Source: Cordia subcordata (lineage: Eukaryota > Streptophyta > Magnoliopsida > Boraginales > Cordiaceae). Taken from it: DNA of 64,000 bases. The DNA is taken from NCBI GenBank assembly GCA_028554755.1, contig JAPTOF010000006.1:9418501-9482500 (forward strand), written 5' to 3'. This document shows positions 25,901-39,724 of the stretch, piece by piece (positions within the stretch are counted from its first letter, which is position 1; each line of letters begins with the position of its first letter). The notes beneath the pieces are model-generated. The model saw only the letters and a program-made list of their open reading frames with translations, was not told the DNA's origin and did not search any database. Made by a program: the position numbers and the translations under genes.

Positions 25901-27441
25901 AGGTAGAATAGCACTCAGCACCATTGAGCTATATGCTCTGATATTAGTGAAATATGGGTATTTACCTTTTTTTCTGGGCAAAATATGGGTATTTACTTTC
26001 TTGAACACTATCAAACATCTTTAATTTTGATTGATGTCCCCTATCTTTTCTTGACATAGTTGTTATCTGCAATATGTTCCAACATTAGCACCTAATTACC
26101 TAGCCTAATTATGGAGCATCATGTTCCTAGTTAAGCTTTTGGTGCTACCAACTTTCTTGGCTTGCTTCCCTCAGTCATTGAGGGCTAAGCTGCAGGTACT
26201 CTCAAACATGCCATGCCTGTACGTTTATTGATGTTTGGCTTCTAAATCAGTTTTTTCTTGTTCAGTATTCCCTTCCCTACTGTACTCTGCTAAGTCCAAA
26301 ATTGCTCCAGCGATGGAGTGTGATCAAGAAGCTGTGGCATTCATCATTGATTGGTCTTTCTGTTTTGATCTTTTTAAGAGCCATTGGTCTATTCCCAATG
26401 TATCTCATCAATCTGAACTAAACCCTAGAAAGCCATTGGTGACCATTCCTTCTGGAGCGATAGTTGCACAAATATGCCAATTTGACTCGGATGGCTATCC
26501 CTTATCAGGAAACAAGCAGTTTCTCCTGTCACTCCTCCAGGTCCTGAATAAGACAAACTATCTTACATGGACTTTTTGTTTGATGGATTACTTCAATAAC
26601 AAACTTGGGATAATGTGTGTAACATGAAAAAGAAATCGTAGGTAATTGTTAATAGAGTTGAAGTTGCCAAGTTCTGAAGAATTTGTGTCAGCTTATGGCG
26701 AATTGCTCCATGTGTTCCTCGAACGTCATTCTCAATTCATTTGCACATGTGCCTTTGTTTCTTGTATGCTTATCTGACATCTGTAGATTTCAGAATCTTT
26801 TATTAGAGTTACATGCTAGCCGAATACCATGTAGACTTATTTATCATCAAATTCATTGTCAAGAGGCATATTCACATGCTAGCTGATTACCACGTAGGAT
26901 TATTTATCATCATATTCATTGCTAGGAAGCATATTCGGCTTGTACACTCTTACATTGGTATTAATTTGTCTGTCCTTTATTTCTTTTCTTATGCACATTC
27001 TGTTGCTAGTTTTCAACCATTCTCGTTCATCGAGCCTTGATGAGCTTGTTATTGGGTTAGTTTAGCGCACTATGTTCTTTTTCTTATCTTGTGCTTGCAG
27101 GAGATAGATATTTGAAACCCTGGATCATCCCAGATCCTGAAGTAACATTCATTCCTCGAACCAGGGAAGATGAATGCCTCATTTTAGCCAGTGATGGTTT
27201 ATGGGATGTAATGACTAATGAAGAGGTTTGTGATATGGCTCGCAAACAGATACTCATCTGGCATAAAAAGAATGGCGTCACACTATCCTCGGAAAGGGGT
27301 GAAGGAATCGATCCTGCTGCCCAAGCCGCAGCAGAGTACCTTTCGAACCGTGCACTTCAGAAGGGCAGCAAGGACAACGTTACTGTAATTGTGGTGGACC
27401 TAAAGGCTCAACGGAAGTTCAAGAGCAAGACTCAGACGTAG
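22945..27441 (+). CDS. HAB1: Clade A protein phosphatase 2C (HAB1/ABI1 type), ABA co-receptor
   Basis: Exons are 22945-23835, 24098-24415, 24510-24615 and 27101-27441, all GT-AG and in frame, giving 551 aa. These Mg/Mn-dependent Ser/Thr phosphatases dephosphorylate SnRK2 kinases and are blocked by PYR/PYL receptors bound to ABA. The N-terminal part of about 230 residues is acidic and poorly conserved. The catalytic domain shows [26 protein letters not shown] (Asp291), [40 protein letters not shown] with the ABA-lock Trp423, [11 protein letters not shown] (Asp470) and [12 protein letters not shown] (Asp530). The C-terminal KAQRKFKSK resembles a nuclear-localisation tail. I chose ATG 22945 ([12 protein letters not shown]), which matches how HAB proteins begin; an in-frame ATG at 22936 would add three residues. 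Intron 3 is 2.5 kb and holds no gene. HAB1 versus HAB2 cannot be settled. Confidence 0.93.
26811..26940. repeat. 63-bp tandem duplication in PP2C intron 3
   Basis: Two diverged copies begin ACATGCTAGC at 26811 and 26874 and share TTATTTATCATCA and AGGCATATTC-like stretches. It is a local intronic duplication. Confidence 0.7.
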
Positions 27442-28845
27442 TGCGTCCATAGCCAGCGGACGACATAAATGTCACGCGATTCGATATGGCTTTTCCTTTT
27501 TTTCATATGGGATTATGGCTATATTATATTAGCAATTTACGTACAGTATTTATCAACTATTAAGTCATCCGAGCTTGTCATGTTAGCTCGTTATTTATTA
27601 CGAATCAGTAAAATGACGGGATCCTTCTACGCGGTGTTATGTCAGCTACCTGAAGTAGGAACAGGAGCTTCTTCCGACTTTTAATGGTTTTTAGCAGCAG
27701 GGACAGCGTAATTAATTGTAACAAAATATCGATATCTCCGAGTTAATTGTTTATGTGATGTAAATTCACTTTGGCCAATTTTTGGAGATTATTGCCTCGT
27801 TAATGAATTAGCAGATTTAGAAATGAGACGTGATGGCCACTCTTGGTAACTTTTATTATGATGCTTTTGGAAGATGTTGGTAATAGTGATGCTAATGGCA
27901 AATAATAATATGGTGGTAATAGTGTGTTTGGAATGATCTTTTTTTAAGATGTTTATTCTATTGAAATTTAGAGATATTTTATAAGATTTAAGATATTTTA
28001 TCATATGTACTATGTATTTTATAGTTGTAAAAAATAAGATAGGAAGGATTACTTATTTCTTATAAGATAAAGAGTATGGTTTTGTTTTAAATTTTCATAA
28101 GATACATGATAAGATTTTTTAAATCTTATAAGATGTACTCTCATTTTAATAGGATGAGCATCTTAAAACAAAATTATAACAAACAGAGCATAAATATCCT
28201 ACTTATGTGATTAGTTGTATTATCTATTGATCGAATCTCCCTTGATATTATATGCTATGAGAAGATATATATATATCCAAATGGTTCAGGCACAGCAGCA
28301 ACAAGGATGACATTGGAGATGCATGATATTATTTATAGGGCAAGCGGACATGTCTACTCTTTTCTTTTAAATAAGTGGTTTTTTAAACCCGAAAAGAATA
28401 TTTTTTGTTTAAAAACCCAATCCAAACAGACACTAATACGTGTAAAGTGTCTTAGATACCGCTTACATTAATCTCGTAACACAATAACATTACGAGGATC
28501 TATGGAAGTCCAGATTTTTAATTGTTCCATCTAACAACAATAAAAAAGACGATCAATAGTCCAAATCCCCCTCACAACATAACGACACAATAAAAGGGGA
28601 GGAACAAGGAAGAAAATGTTCACCTCTTACTGTAGCACCAAAATGAAGAAAAAGGAAAAGTAGATTCTCTTACATCCATATAACTTAGTCAATCCTAATG
28701 TTCTTTTATTAGTGAACTGATAATGTAGCTTTTGAACACGCCGAAACGGGAAAGAACCAAAAAAGAGAATAGAGAGAAGAGGTAATGAACTATGCTGTGA
28801 GTAGTGTCTTGAAAGAAAACACCGAGGAGTGAAGCAAAGCGCCTA
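27442..28845. other. Intergenic space between convergent PP2C and APM1 genes
   Basis: Both genes end into this 1.4-kb stretch, so it holds their 3' UTRs. A candidate MITE lies at about 27922-28190: the left end GTGTGTTTGGAATGATC is partly matched by the reverse complement of AACAAACAGAGCA, with ATCTTATAAGAT-type palindromes inside. Its ends are not firm. No other gene is seen. Confidence 0.5.
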
Positions 28846-31800
28846 CTAATATTTTCTGTTTGCTAGCTCCTTCACGGTGTAAGGGAGAGATTTCTCATCC
28901 TTAATGCCGTTAACCCACTTCGTATTGATGTGAACCCTCTCGATGCTCTGCTTCAAGGTCCTGGCAATATAAGGCTTCATCCGGCTTGTGAAAAACTCCT
29001 CCACTTCTCTTGCCTTCTCAGCCGACGAGAACTAAGGACAGAGAAGAAAAGCACATAGGTTAAATGCTGTATAATTGGTGCCCGTGTCCACTTGCTCATG
29101 AGTGAGATTGAGAGAGAGCGAAAGAGAGGTAACCAACCGGTGAGACAACAGCACTGATGAAGCGCGTTATTAGAAACCCAGCACCGTAAGTTTTGGAGAT
29201 CTGATCCCAGTTGTCCTATATCCAAACAATTCATTGAAAGTAAGAAAAAGAAATCGCCAAGTGAAAGCATAATCAATTTCCCTCTAAGAAATACATTAAC
29301 CAAAGAAGATTAGGACAATATTGAGCAATGTAAAAGGGTTGACTCCATAACAAAGGTGCGCATTTATGATCTTACAGTTATGTCCCATCCTTGCTCGATA
29401 AACAATCAAATAAAACAAGGCAAGGATGCAGTTAATACATAATAGGAAAGCAGACAACAGTTGAAATACCCCTCCAATGGTGTATGGGAGCCTTTCCATC
29501 TCTATGCTACATAAAAATCTCTAACATGATTAATCTATAATTCCAGGAGCTCTACTAATTTGACAACCGCATAAAGCCCTTTGTGGCAATACACTTGTAC
29601 TTTTACATACAGTGACATGCTGAACTATGAATAGGACAACACAACTAATAAGTTTAACATCAAATTACTTTTGTAAGTTCAAATTTGGGAGATTTGCAGG
29701 TGACATCTTGACATCAACACAGTTTTCTTTTTTCTTTTTCTTTTTTTTTTTTTTCAAAGAGGAACGATATTGGTTCTCTACTCACCCCCACTGATGACTC
29801 AAACTTGAGACCTGTAAATCTTTAGTCAGGGATGCTACCAAATGCAGTACACCCTATTGTCTATAACTGTAACTGTAAGACAGTTGTGTTAAGTTTTTGC
29901 AACTTTCTAGCAAGTAATATACAAGTTTGTCATGTATTAGAAAATAATGCACTGCGATGTTCATTCACAAATGGCCGGCTACATGAACTTACTTTCAACC
30001 ACTGCCATGCAATTTCAAGTCCTTCTCTAGTAACAGCAAGTCCAAAGACAACATCTTGACTCCGCACCTAAATATAGCAAGGGACACAGAGAGATGAAAA
30101 AACACAAAATCTTTAGCTCCAATACCTCCTTCAAGAAAGGAAAAGATATTAATTACTACAAAATTCCAACTCTTGAACAACAATTACCTCAGAAGATAAT
30201 AAGAAGTTCAGAAATTCAAGGATAATTTCAGGATCCCGACAAGATGCTAGTGAACCTATCAAAGTTGGAGGTTGCGATTATATTATGAATTAACTAAAAA
30301 ATTTCAAAAATTATAGCACAAATCAATGGACATAGTCACCTAATATTCGTGTCTTCTCCTGGCTGAGATCAGTCTCCCTGTAAACTCTTAAAAGAGAATC
30401 ATATCCAGATCTATTTGATTTACTTACATTCTGCATAACAGCCACATATATTGCCTGTGGTAGGAAAAAGAAGAAAAAATAAGAAAATTATTACGCAATT
30501 CTAGAAAAAGGAAAAAGTGGCTAAACAAAGAAAAGCCAAGTTCGACCCTTCTCAAGTCTGGAGGGGCAACTGGGGTATTTCTGTCATCCAAGAATATTTG
30601 GAAGCGTCTGTTTGCTTCATTTATCGTTGCCTCATCTCCAAATGTAGCCAATGCAGTCAAGAGTTCCCCTCTCAACATGGCATCTAAATGGCTTTCCCCT
30701 TGTTTGGGATCCCAACCTAATCTCCTGCAAAGAAATTTAGTAGTAATCAAAGCAGATACTAAATTATATAATAAACAAAATTTAGGACATGTAAGATAAT
30801 GTGTATCTTGATAATAATATCTACAATTTAGCAATAATTTATTATTATTGAGTATGAAATATAATGAAACATGCAAATCAAATTAAAGCTTCACTCTATG
30901 TGTGCTATCCTACTGATGTTGAAAAACTAACTAGAAGCAGATAATACCAACTAAATCTGTTTCACTCACTCTCAGCAGTTCTCTTTTTTCCCATGTAAAA
31001 GTATCAGAAAAAATCTGTAGAGTGACTGCATGGATTCAAAAGAACCAATACTGCAATGTTCAATTCATGAAGTATAGCCACATGACTCTGAAATTCACCC
31101 CTGAAGTTAGATTCTTAAAGTTTTTCAATCAATATGCTAGAAATTTAATAGACCACATTATATACAACTGATATTATGTTTTGACAGAATACAGTTCCAT
31201 AAATGTTCATCAAAAAGCCAGCATAAACGCAAAACAGAAACCACCCAGAAAAGCTGGATAGTGTATTTCGACAAGTACAGTGGAGGTGGTTTTGTGTGAA
31301 CATACTTGGCAGAACTATGGAAAAGGTTAATGAAAAATAATTTTATGCCATCCAGTAATTCAGGAACAGGATCAGCTGCAATTCTTGCAACTTTGAAGCT
31401 TATCTGCAGATAGTCAACAAAACAGTCAATTAGGACTTGGAAGCATTTCTATAGAAAACAGCTCCATACAAGGTTTTGGTCATACACTAATTAGATTAGA
31501 AAGCACAGTGTACTCAAGCTCCTCTCCAAAGGCAGACATCAAGGCAAGCAAAGATGTCAAAGACTGCTGACATGCCATGGATAAGGCAAACGAGTTATCC
31601 AAAATGCCTGACAAATATAAGCAAGAGGTCGTATTAAATTTCTTGTTAATGTTAACTAACATAAAGTCGAATTGGAGCTACAAGATTACCATATCTATCC
31701 ATTGTTGATAGGCACTTGCTTTCTATGGCAGATCTAAGCCTAGCAGAGAGCTCCTCGTCATATTTCACCCTATAGAAACCTGCCTGATCCACATTGATTT

Positions 31801-34800
31801 TAATCCAAGAACCACCTTTTGAATCTGAGGTGCCCAACAGTTCCTTTATGTCAACAGCTTCAGACTTTGATTGCAGCAAGAAACTTTTACGAGCATTGTA
31901 AGAGCCACAGCAAAGTGTTATGGGAACAATCCATTGTCCATCACCAGGAGAACCACTCAATAGAAAGTGTGACTGTTTTATGAAATCAATTAATTATCTT
32001 AGAAAATACTAATATCATGGTCGAAGGAAAACCATAAGACTCCAATTCTGAGGAGACAAATGCAAAGAAAGATATTAACCATAACAACACCTGCTCAAAT
32101 TCTAATCTTTGGTCTTTGAGTTGGACTGAGACAACTGGATAACCTTTTTGCTTTGTCCAGGAATTCATTAGTTTGTTCACAGGTTCACCAGATTCCTCCT
32201 GAAGGACAGACCACAGATCTTCTGTCTTCGCATTTGAGCAAGCATATCTTTTTATGTATGAAGCTAGTGCTTTCTAGTTGCCAGAAGCCACAATAAGAAG
32301 TGTGTCAATCATCACATAAGCTACAGCTAAAAGTATAATAATGATAAACTAATACGCGAATAGTGGGTAAATACAGAATGAAAAAATTTAACAAGTATCA
32401 CTAACAAGCAGCACTGCTGACATTCTTTATTTAGCCTGTTCCCATTCATCAAGTAACTAATACATTCTAACTTATAGTATATCAACCACAAACTTACTTC
32501 TGTCACTCTCTAAAGTCTCATCATAAGCCATGGTAGTCATGGTGGTATCATATGAGCAAAATATTTGTTAATTTAGCTTCAATGGCAAATATAAGTCATG
32601 TACATATTCTACTTAAGATGTGTATGCATTCATCTCTAATGGGCACTCTGGAACAAGCGAACCTGTTATTATGTCATCATGTACAAGTTACACTCCTCTT
32701 TCCTTTCTGAACAGTCCCATGAAGAGCTCCTCTTTCCTTTCTGAACTGTCCCATGAAGAGCCCATTGCTGACAATGCAAGCAGTAATAAGGAGTTCTACT
32801 CTATGCTACTAAAAGCATGAGCTCTCAAGACAGTCTTTGTACAGTCACTCATCTTAACCCCTACATCTTCAAGTACGAGTATGCCTAGGCATGAGCAAGT
32901 TGACTGGAAAAGCAGCACAGTATCAGCAAAACACAGATGTAGCCCTAGAACTACTATTGACATCCCTTTTCACATAAAAAGTAATAACGTGCAAGCGCAT
33001 CAGGTGTGCATAATGACTAGCCTAACAAAGAGGCTTCTCACTGCAAAATAGATGAGGACCATGAGAAACACGAAGAGATGGTATTGGTAGAAGTTGATCT
33101 AACCTGGAAACACTCTGCACCAAGATAGCTCTGTAACATCCGAATGACAGATGCACCCTTTCTATAACTTATTGCATCAAAAATTTCATCAATTTCGCCA
33201 GCATGATTTATGTCAACCTGGAAATAAAGCAAGACTTCAATGAAGTTCTGAGATAAGATGATTGATAAGCATAGAGAGAAATAAATGAGCACCAAAGTCA
33301 ATGGTTATATTAGAGAAAGTATAATAAACACCATGTGATGTTTATTTACCTCAATTGGGTGAGATTCAGCAAGCCCATCTAGACGGAGGCCCTCTGTACT
33401 TTCATCAAGAAACTGAGTCCAAATTTTCCACTCTGGAAATAAGCTATCAGTAGCTAAATAGCTCACCTGGAAACCCATAAAGAAAGAAGAACTTATAAAA
33501 TGGTTTTCCAGCACTCGGCAATGGACAAGCATATGCGTCAAAAATCGAAAATAATATCAAATACCCATGTTGCGAATCCTTCATTCAACCATAGATGCGT
33601 CCACCATTCCATAGTCACAAGATTGCCAAACCATTGATGTGCAAGTTCATGGGCTACTACAGTTGCAACCTGAAGAAAAGACGAGCATAGTTATTATTGA
33701 ATAATATACAAGCTAAGGTGACCAAAAATGTAATTGAATTAGCATATGTAGTTTGAAAAACAATGAACTAATACAAAGCATGTTAAAATTACCCTCTGTT
33801 TGTTGGCTGCAGCAGAGTGCTTTTCATCGTATAGCAAAGCTGTTTCACGATATGTAACCAGACCATAGTTTTCCATTGCTCCAGCAGCAAAATCAGGAAT
33901 TGCAACCATGTCCAATTTGGGCAGTGAATACGGCATTGCAAAGTACCTAGAAGTTTCCATAGCCAAATCAGAGCCAAATATATCAAACATCGTTAATTAA
34001 GCAAAAGACATGTTTTCACAGGTAACAGATGCATTATCATCATCTCCTTAGTAAGACAACTATTTGCTCTCACAACAAGAACAGTGGTGGCCGCAATGAA
34101 AATTTTGCTGTAAGAGACATACTCCTTGAACAAAGGAAGCGTTTTAACAGCAACATCCAAAGCAAACTTTCCTTGATTTGACTTGCCAACTTGGCAGTAT
34201 ACGCGAACAGGGATTCCTACATGATGTGGGAGTATATCTTAGAAGAACAGAATGGAAGTCTGAGAAGACCAAAAGTAGATAAGAAGGTATATAGAGTGTA
34301 CCATCAGATGTGTGGCCTTCAACATAATCAAACAAGCCAACTACAACTGCTACGAGATATGTTGACATGATTGGCGATTCCTGATAATATACTGTTTTAA
34401 GATCTCCATTCAACTTCTCATCAATAACTGGCATGTTGGAAAGTGCTACAAGTTCTGATGGCACTTCCAATGTGATCTTGAATGTAGCCTAGGCAGTATA
34501 GACATATGAGACCGAGGAAAAGGGATCAGAAATCAATCTCTAATAGGCAAACTGCAATGGCATGCAACTAAGTGGATAACAACAGCATCATATTATAAGG
34601 CAGAATGATATAAGTAGTTGCAGTAGAGTGCAGAACCTTGAGGTAAAACAAAGGAAAGCAGGTTGAAAAATCCAATGAGCATGTTCTTACACTAAAAACA
34701 TGGATTGGGAATTCCAAATATTTGAATTACTGCTCATATAGAACGTGATAAATATTTCAATGTTTAGGGCCAACTTTCAACCTCCCATTAGTTTGAACAC

Positions 34801-36832
34801 TACTAGCACATTAAGAGGAAACTCAACTTCATTGGACACTACTACTATGTTTTAAAAGGAAAAATGATTTCAGCCAACAAACTCATGTACGCATGAACAA
34901 AGCGAGGCATGCAAATAGAGCAGAATACATAGGCATGTAGGCACATAAAGATATGCACACAGAGACATAGACAGAGAGAGGGGGACACCTTGCAAGCTGG
35001 TTCATCCCAACATGGAAAGCACCGCCTGGCATCGGCTGGTTCAAATTGTGTCACAGCCATATTTTTCTTTTCTCCATTATGTTCATAAACACTGAAGAAA
35101 AGCGACAATTAATAAGATAGCTACAGAACATTAAATGTAAACAAGAAGAGAGTATAGCTACAAAAACAGAAGTAAAGCTATTGATCTAGTAGCTTTTAAA
35201 TCTTTCTATACTGTTGAAGCTTATTCAATTAATTCATTTAATATCTGTAACGTACAGTGTTGATTGGCAGCATGTATAGCAAACATTTTGTCTTTAACTA
35301 TTAAACCTGGTAAGAACTCTCTCCTAGCTCCTTTAGAAATGACATAGATCAGGAAAAGACTCTCTATATTTCTATGTGAAGTTCCAAAGTACCCGGATTT
35401 AAAAAATTAATCTGGTTAAAATAACACCCTGCAAAAGAAAAACCACCTTTGCCACGTATTCATTTTTCAGTTATAACAGCAATCACATGGAATTACTAAA
35501 TGCTCGGAAATCATAGTGTATAATAAAGCCTGAACAGAAACTAACCAAAAAAGACATTGCAAACACTAACAAAAACATAAGCAAAGGCACGAGTTATACA
35601 AACCTCTAATTAACAGTAAAAGGTTACAACTTTAATAAGTTTCACAGATAGATCAAAGGAAAGAGGAACCAAAAATAGCACGCAGAAAACTTAATTATTT
35701 AAGATATCACACAGAACTACTGAATTCTTGGAGGCCATATGATATACTACCCCACATAGAAAGCAATCAGGAAAAGCCATAAAACCTCGAAACAGAAAAT
35801 AGTTCCAAGAATTTACCACCAATAATTAACTGCAAAATTCAAAGCTTTAATAAGTTTCAAGAAAAAAATGTAAAAAAAATAAATAAATAACTAATAAAGA
35901 CATCAAGCAAATAACAAAGACTTTAAAGTGAGGGTACAAAAACTACACACACATAACCACGTAATATTTAGCCCATTTGTGCATGTATAGATAACGTAAA
36001 GGATGTGTGTGTGTATCAGAAATTGTAGATTGAGACAGCAAAGACTTGTAAACATGTTTAAACACTCACACATAAATAAATAAAGAGAAATGCTGTACGT
36101 GACCCTATTATTGTGAGCTATTTATCACCTTTACTTCATTGGCATACTAAAAGAAGAGATAGAAATTAAATAAAATAAAAAAACTAAACTTTAGGAGATA
36201 AAAATATTGTGATCTAAAAGCTCATTAATAAATTACTAGAATTTTGCATAATACAGACATCAAAATATGAACCAACCATTTTATATCTATATTCAATTTC
36301 AATATACATTTATACATGCCTAGCATATATATCAATATTTGTTAAATAGAATGAAGTACCTTCTGTAGAAGCCTTTCATGCGATCATTTAGGGTTCCTTG
36401 AAAAGCAATACTCAAAACCCCAACACCAATCGGCAAACTCTCTCCAAACTCCGCCACCATTATCTCATCCTCCTCCACCAGCACCACCGCCACCGCCTCC
36501 AAAACCTTCATATAAAGAAAATCAATACTTTTTCATTCAAAAACAATGAAAAGAATAAAAAAAAAAAACAATCCTGAAAACGACAGCGTCTTACGGAGGG
36601 AGAGATTCAGAAGTACCTTGCTGTTGTTGTCCGATTTGAAGACGACGGATTTGGAGTCAACGGCGAGCTCGGCGGCATTGACGACGAGGAATTTGGTGTC
36701 GGCGACGACGTCGAGGTGGATGTCGACGGCGCCGGTGAATTTGCAGGCGGAGAGGTCGGGTTTGAGACGGAGATCGTAGCGTTTAGGGACGGCGAATTTC
36801 GGCAATCGGGACTGACCTTTGAATTGCTCCAT
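28846..36832 (-). CDS. APM1: M1-family puromycin-sensitive-type aminopeptidase (APM1)
   Basis: Nineteen exons, given high to low: 36832-36617, 36505-36360, 35091-34989, 34488-34302, 34216-34123, 33946-33793, 33669-33565, 33466-33350, 33217-33104, 32273-32091, 31972-31690, 31607-31486, 31403-31306, 30724-30547, 30454-30340, 30255-30188, 30067-29993, 29215-29138 and 29031-28846. All join in frame, with a sum of 2622 nt or 873 aa, against about 879 in Arabidopsis APM1. This zinc aminopeptidase removes N-terminal residues; APM1 binds the auxin-transport inhibitor NPA and is linked to PIN trafficking and the cell cycle. Seen: the start [21 protein letters not shown], the exopeptidase motif GAMEN (271-275), the zinc site HELAH (307-311) with its third ligand Glu330 in WLNEGFATW, the M1 core [18 protein letters not shown], and a helical C-terminal domain ending KELANRKY. 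No broken residue was found. All introns are short to medium except the 1.3-kb first long intron before exon 3. Confidence 0.95.
32686..32765. repeat. 36-bp tandem duplication in APM1 intron
   Basis: CTCCTCTTTCCTTTCTGAAC followed by GTCCCATGAAGAGC occurs twice in direct succession in the intron between exons 33217-33104 and 32273-32091. It has no visible function. Confidence 0.7.
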
Positions 36833-36925
36833 TTTTGTGAGCTTGGATTTGTCTGTGTGTGAATGAGTGTGTGATTGTGTGTATTATATATATGTGTATA
36901 TATATGGAATGTGATTTTGTGTGCG

Positions 36926-36933
36926 TATATATA
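36926..36933 (-). promoter_or_regulatory. Possible TATA box of APM1
   Basis: A TATATATA within CTCTATATATACGC on the minus strand lies about 95 bases upstream of the APM1 ATG, which would give a short leader. Other TA-rich stretches lie close by (about 36886-36905), so the assignment is tentative. Confidence 0.3.
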
Positions 36934-37841
36934 GAGATATAGAGATTGGAGGGCAGGGGAGAGTGGTGAAGAAGTAGTAGGGGTGTGCGTGAGAAGTAAG
37001 AAATGATGATGTGATGTTTTTAATAGGAGCAAGATATTTACCGAAATTAAAGCTGCATTTAATTTTCTTTTTCTTTTTTAATGTGAAAGCTGCATTTGTT
37101 TTTGTTTCCCGAAAACATTTTTAACTTTAGTTTTCTGAATTTTAGAAAAATCAAACTGACTTGTTAAAGTCTAAAACTCCATTTAAAAAAAAAAAAAGAA
37201 ACATATTTGGTTTTACATCTTAAACTTTTGGTCTAACCAATTGTATAATTTTGAACACAAATGAGAAGTTAAGAAGATGTTTTTGGTTTGTCCATTTTTT
37301 ATTTTCATTTTCGTAGAAGATGAAAATTATTATAGCAAATTCATTTTGTTAGATTATTTTTGTTTATATTTTTTAAAAATTAAAAATTATTTTCTAGAAA
37401 ACCCTTGAAAAGATGTATTTACTGTTTTCCAAATAATGTTTCTAATGAACAAACACATACACTACAATCTCTCTCACACACGTTCTCATAAAATATACTC
37501 TTAGACAATCTTTCTTACACACATCCTTGTAGATTACTCTCACCACACTCTTATTCGCACATTCCCAGAATGAAAATTCATTTCCAAGAATAACATTCTC
37601 GGGAATCATATTCAGTCCTAAGAATATGATTTCCATAGTCTTAGGAATATGATTCTCAAAAATGTTATAAAAATTTTTTGGTATGTTAATAATATTCCTG
37701 ATAAAATTTTGGGGCATTCAATTTGTAATGTTTGGTTTAAAGTTAACACTTCAGGGAAGCTTGGGCTAATTTTCAAAAATATCCATGATTAAATAGACAA
37801 AAGAATCACAAGAAACATATAAGAACTTCAATTAAAAAAAA

Positions 37842-39597
37842 AAAAGAGTAAAATAAGTACTACCCCTATGTGTTATACAAAAGTCGCATAAAATCCCATG
37901 TGATTTTAAAACTCGCTAATAAGCCCTGTGTTATCCAAAACGTTGCGTGTTACCCCTACTGCCAGTCTAGCTACTAAAGTTAACTGTGCATGAATGTAAT
38001 ATGCTCGTAGTACAACTAAGAGGGTGTTTGGTTTGCCTTTTTTTCTGATCAAACCTGCTTAAAGCCTAATTTAAGCCAATAAAAGTATTTGTTTTGATTA
38101 AAAATGTGCTTTTTTTAAGTGACTTTAAATAGAAAATAAAAAGCTCTCCAACCCCAGCATTTGCTTTTTATGGCTTTAAGCATGTTGAAAAAAAAGCCAG
38201 TTTGACCAAATCATTTACTATCTTATCCTTACCTTTTTATTTTTATTACTAAAATATCTTCACTCTTTTATCTTATACTTACCTTTTTAAATTCTATTTT
38301 AATGTCCTTAATAGTTATTTTAACTATATAACTTACTTTTCAACCCACTTTAATCAAATATGTAAATACTTATTTTTATAACTACAACTTTTATTCAAAC
38401 ACGTAACTATTTAAAGTTGACAATAAAAAAAAATCACTTAAAGCTATAAGTGCTTTAAGTAGCTTTTTTATAAGCCAATCTAAACACCCTTTAAGTATGT
38501 CAATGATGAAAATAATCCAAAGGAATGGTCTAAAATGCTTCTTTGTACATGTTATTATAAACCCTATAACTCTGCATCATTATACAGCAGCAAAAGGGGG
38601 GGGGGGGGAATTGTATCATTATCTAGTAGCTAAAAAAGTGTTACACCTTAAAAAAAAAGCTTTGCATCATTGTCGAAATTTCTCCAACAATCTATCTGGA
38701 CATACATTATGCAAACAAATGTTGTCGCTAAAAAAGGTTGCGTTGAAACTCGTATTGTGTCTACACCATAGACAGAAAGCTTTGGTTGCAACTTCAAAGG
38801 TTTACTGATGAAGCTGAAACTTTGAAGAAAGAGGTGGAAATGGTGAAGAGATACCTATTTTTTCATTTTCTTTAATTTTTTAATTGGAGTTGTTGTAATG
38901 ATCGTGAAGTGAGGAGCTAGAATTAATTGTTTATTTTGTGTTATAAGCTTTATTTCAAAGTAATAGAAAAGCATGTTCATGCTTGGTGTTAAAGTGATGC
39001 AATTTAGCTCCTCTGATTATGGAAATAATGCAAATACACCCCTCTGATTTTATTATGAAAATGATGCAATTTAGTTACTCTGCTTTTTAAAGCAATGCAT
39101 ATTTCCTCCTATGTTTTCAAACGTGGTGCATATTTCCCCTTATGTTTTCAAAAGTGGTGCGCATTTCCCCTTTTGTCAATTAGGGCTTGAAAATCGTTTT
39201 ACGTTGAGACTTGGAGTTGACTAACTCAAAAAATGAGTGAGATAGCAACATTAATTGTAAACATCTTTGTGCTTTTGCTTTGGTTCACACAAAAATAGCT
39301 TTTTTTTTTTTTTTTTTCAATCAGCAAAGGGATTCTTATGTTTTGGATGATTTTCTCACTCTACATGAGGGTTTTTCTCTCTAACTCTTAAGCTTTTTTT
39401 GCTTTGCGTAATAGAAGGGGTAAGGGGTATTTCTATCTTTTGAGCCATTAAATTAAAGATATCTAACAGAGTTAAGTTTTGGGGCGAGTATGCAACATTT
39501 TGGGGAGCACATAGGGTTATTAACTAATTTTGAAATTACAGGGGGTTTCATGCAACGTTTATAGAACACAAAGGGGTAATATGCATTTTACTCTTAA
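37842..39597. mobile_element. Element with about 115-bp terminal inverted repeats, probably Mutator-like
   Basis: The left end runs AAGAGTAAAATAAGTACTAC then CCCTATGTGTTATAC. The right end, reverse complemented, runs AAGAGTAAAATGCATATTAC then CCCTTTGTGTTCTAT, and the similarity continues for about 115 bp through CAAAACGTTGCGTGTTACCC against CAAAATGTTGCATACTCGCC. Both flanks are A runs, which would hide a 9-bp target duplication. Long inverted ends suggest a Mutator-like element. A second MITE is nested at 38020-38491. The interior (38497-38880) holds a short open frame of unknown origin broken by homopolymers, including 13 G residues at 38596-38608. No transposase is seen. Confidence 0.65.
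38020..38491. mobile_element. Tourist-like MITE nested in the 37842-39597 element
   Basis: Ends are GAGGGTGTTTGGTTTG and, as reverse complement, AAGGGTGTTTAGATTG, flanked by TAA at 38017-38019 and 38492-38494. The length of 472 bp, the 3-bp TWA-type duplication and the GTTTGG ends fit PIF/Harbinger MITEs. The interior is AT-rich and non-coding. Confidence 0.6.
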
Positions 39598-39724
39598 AAA
39601 AAAAAAAAACCCACCACAAGTCACAGTAAACTTCATATACTTTTCCCAATACACCAAAATATATATACAACTAATTTCACAAATTATATCATGTATCTGC
39701 ATGAACATGTAGCATGGTCTACCA

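Noticed and set aside
36607..37032. 141-codon minus-strand frame over the APM1 start
   Set aside because: It is a low-complexity Ser/Thr/Pro frame overlapping the leader and exon 1 of APM1 out of frame; the APM1 frame is conserved.
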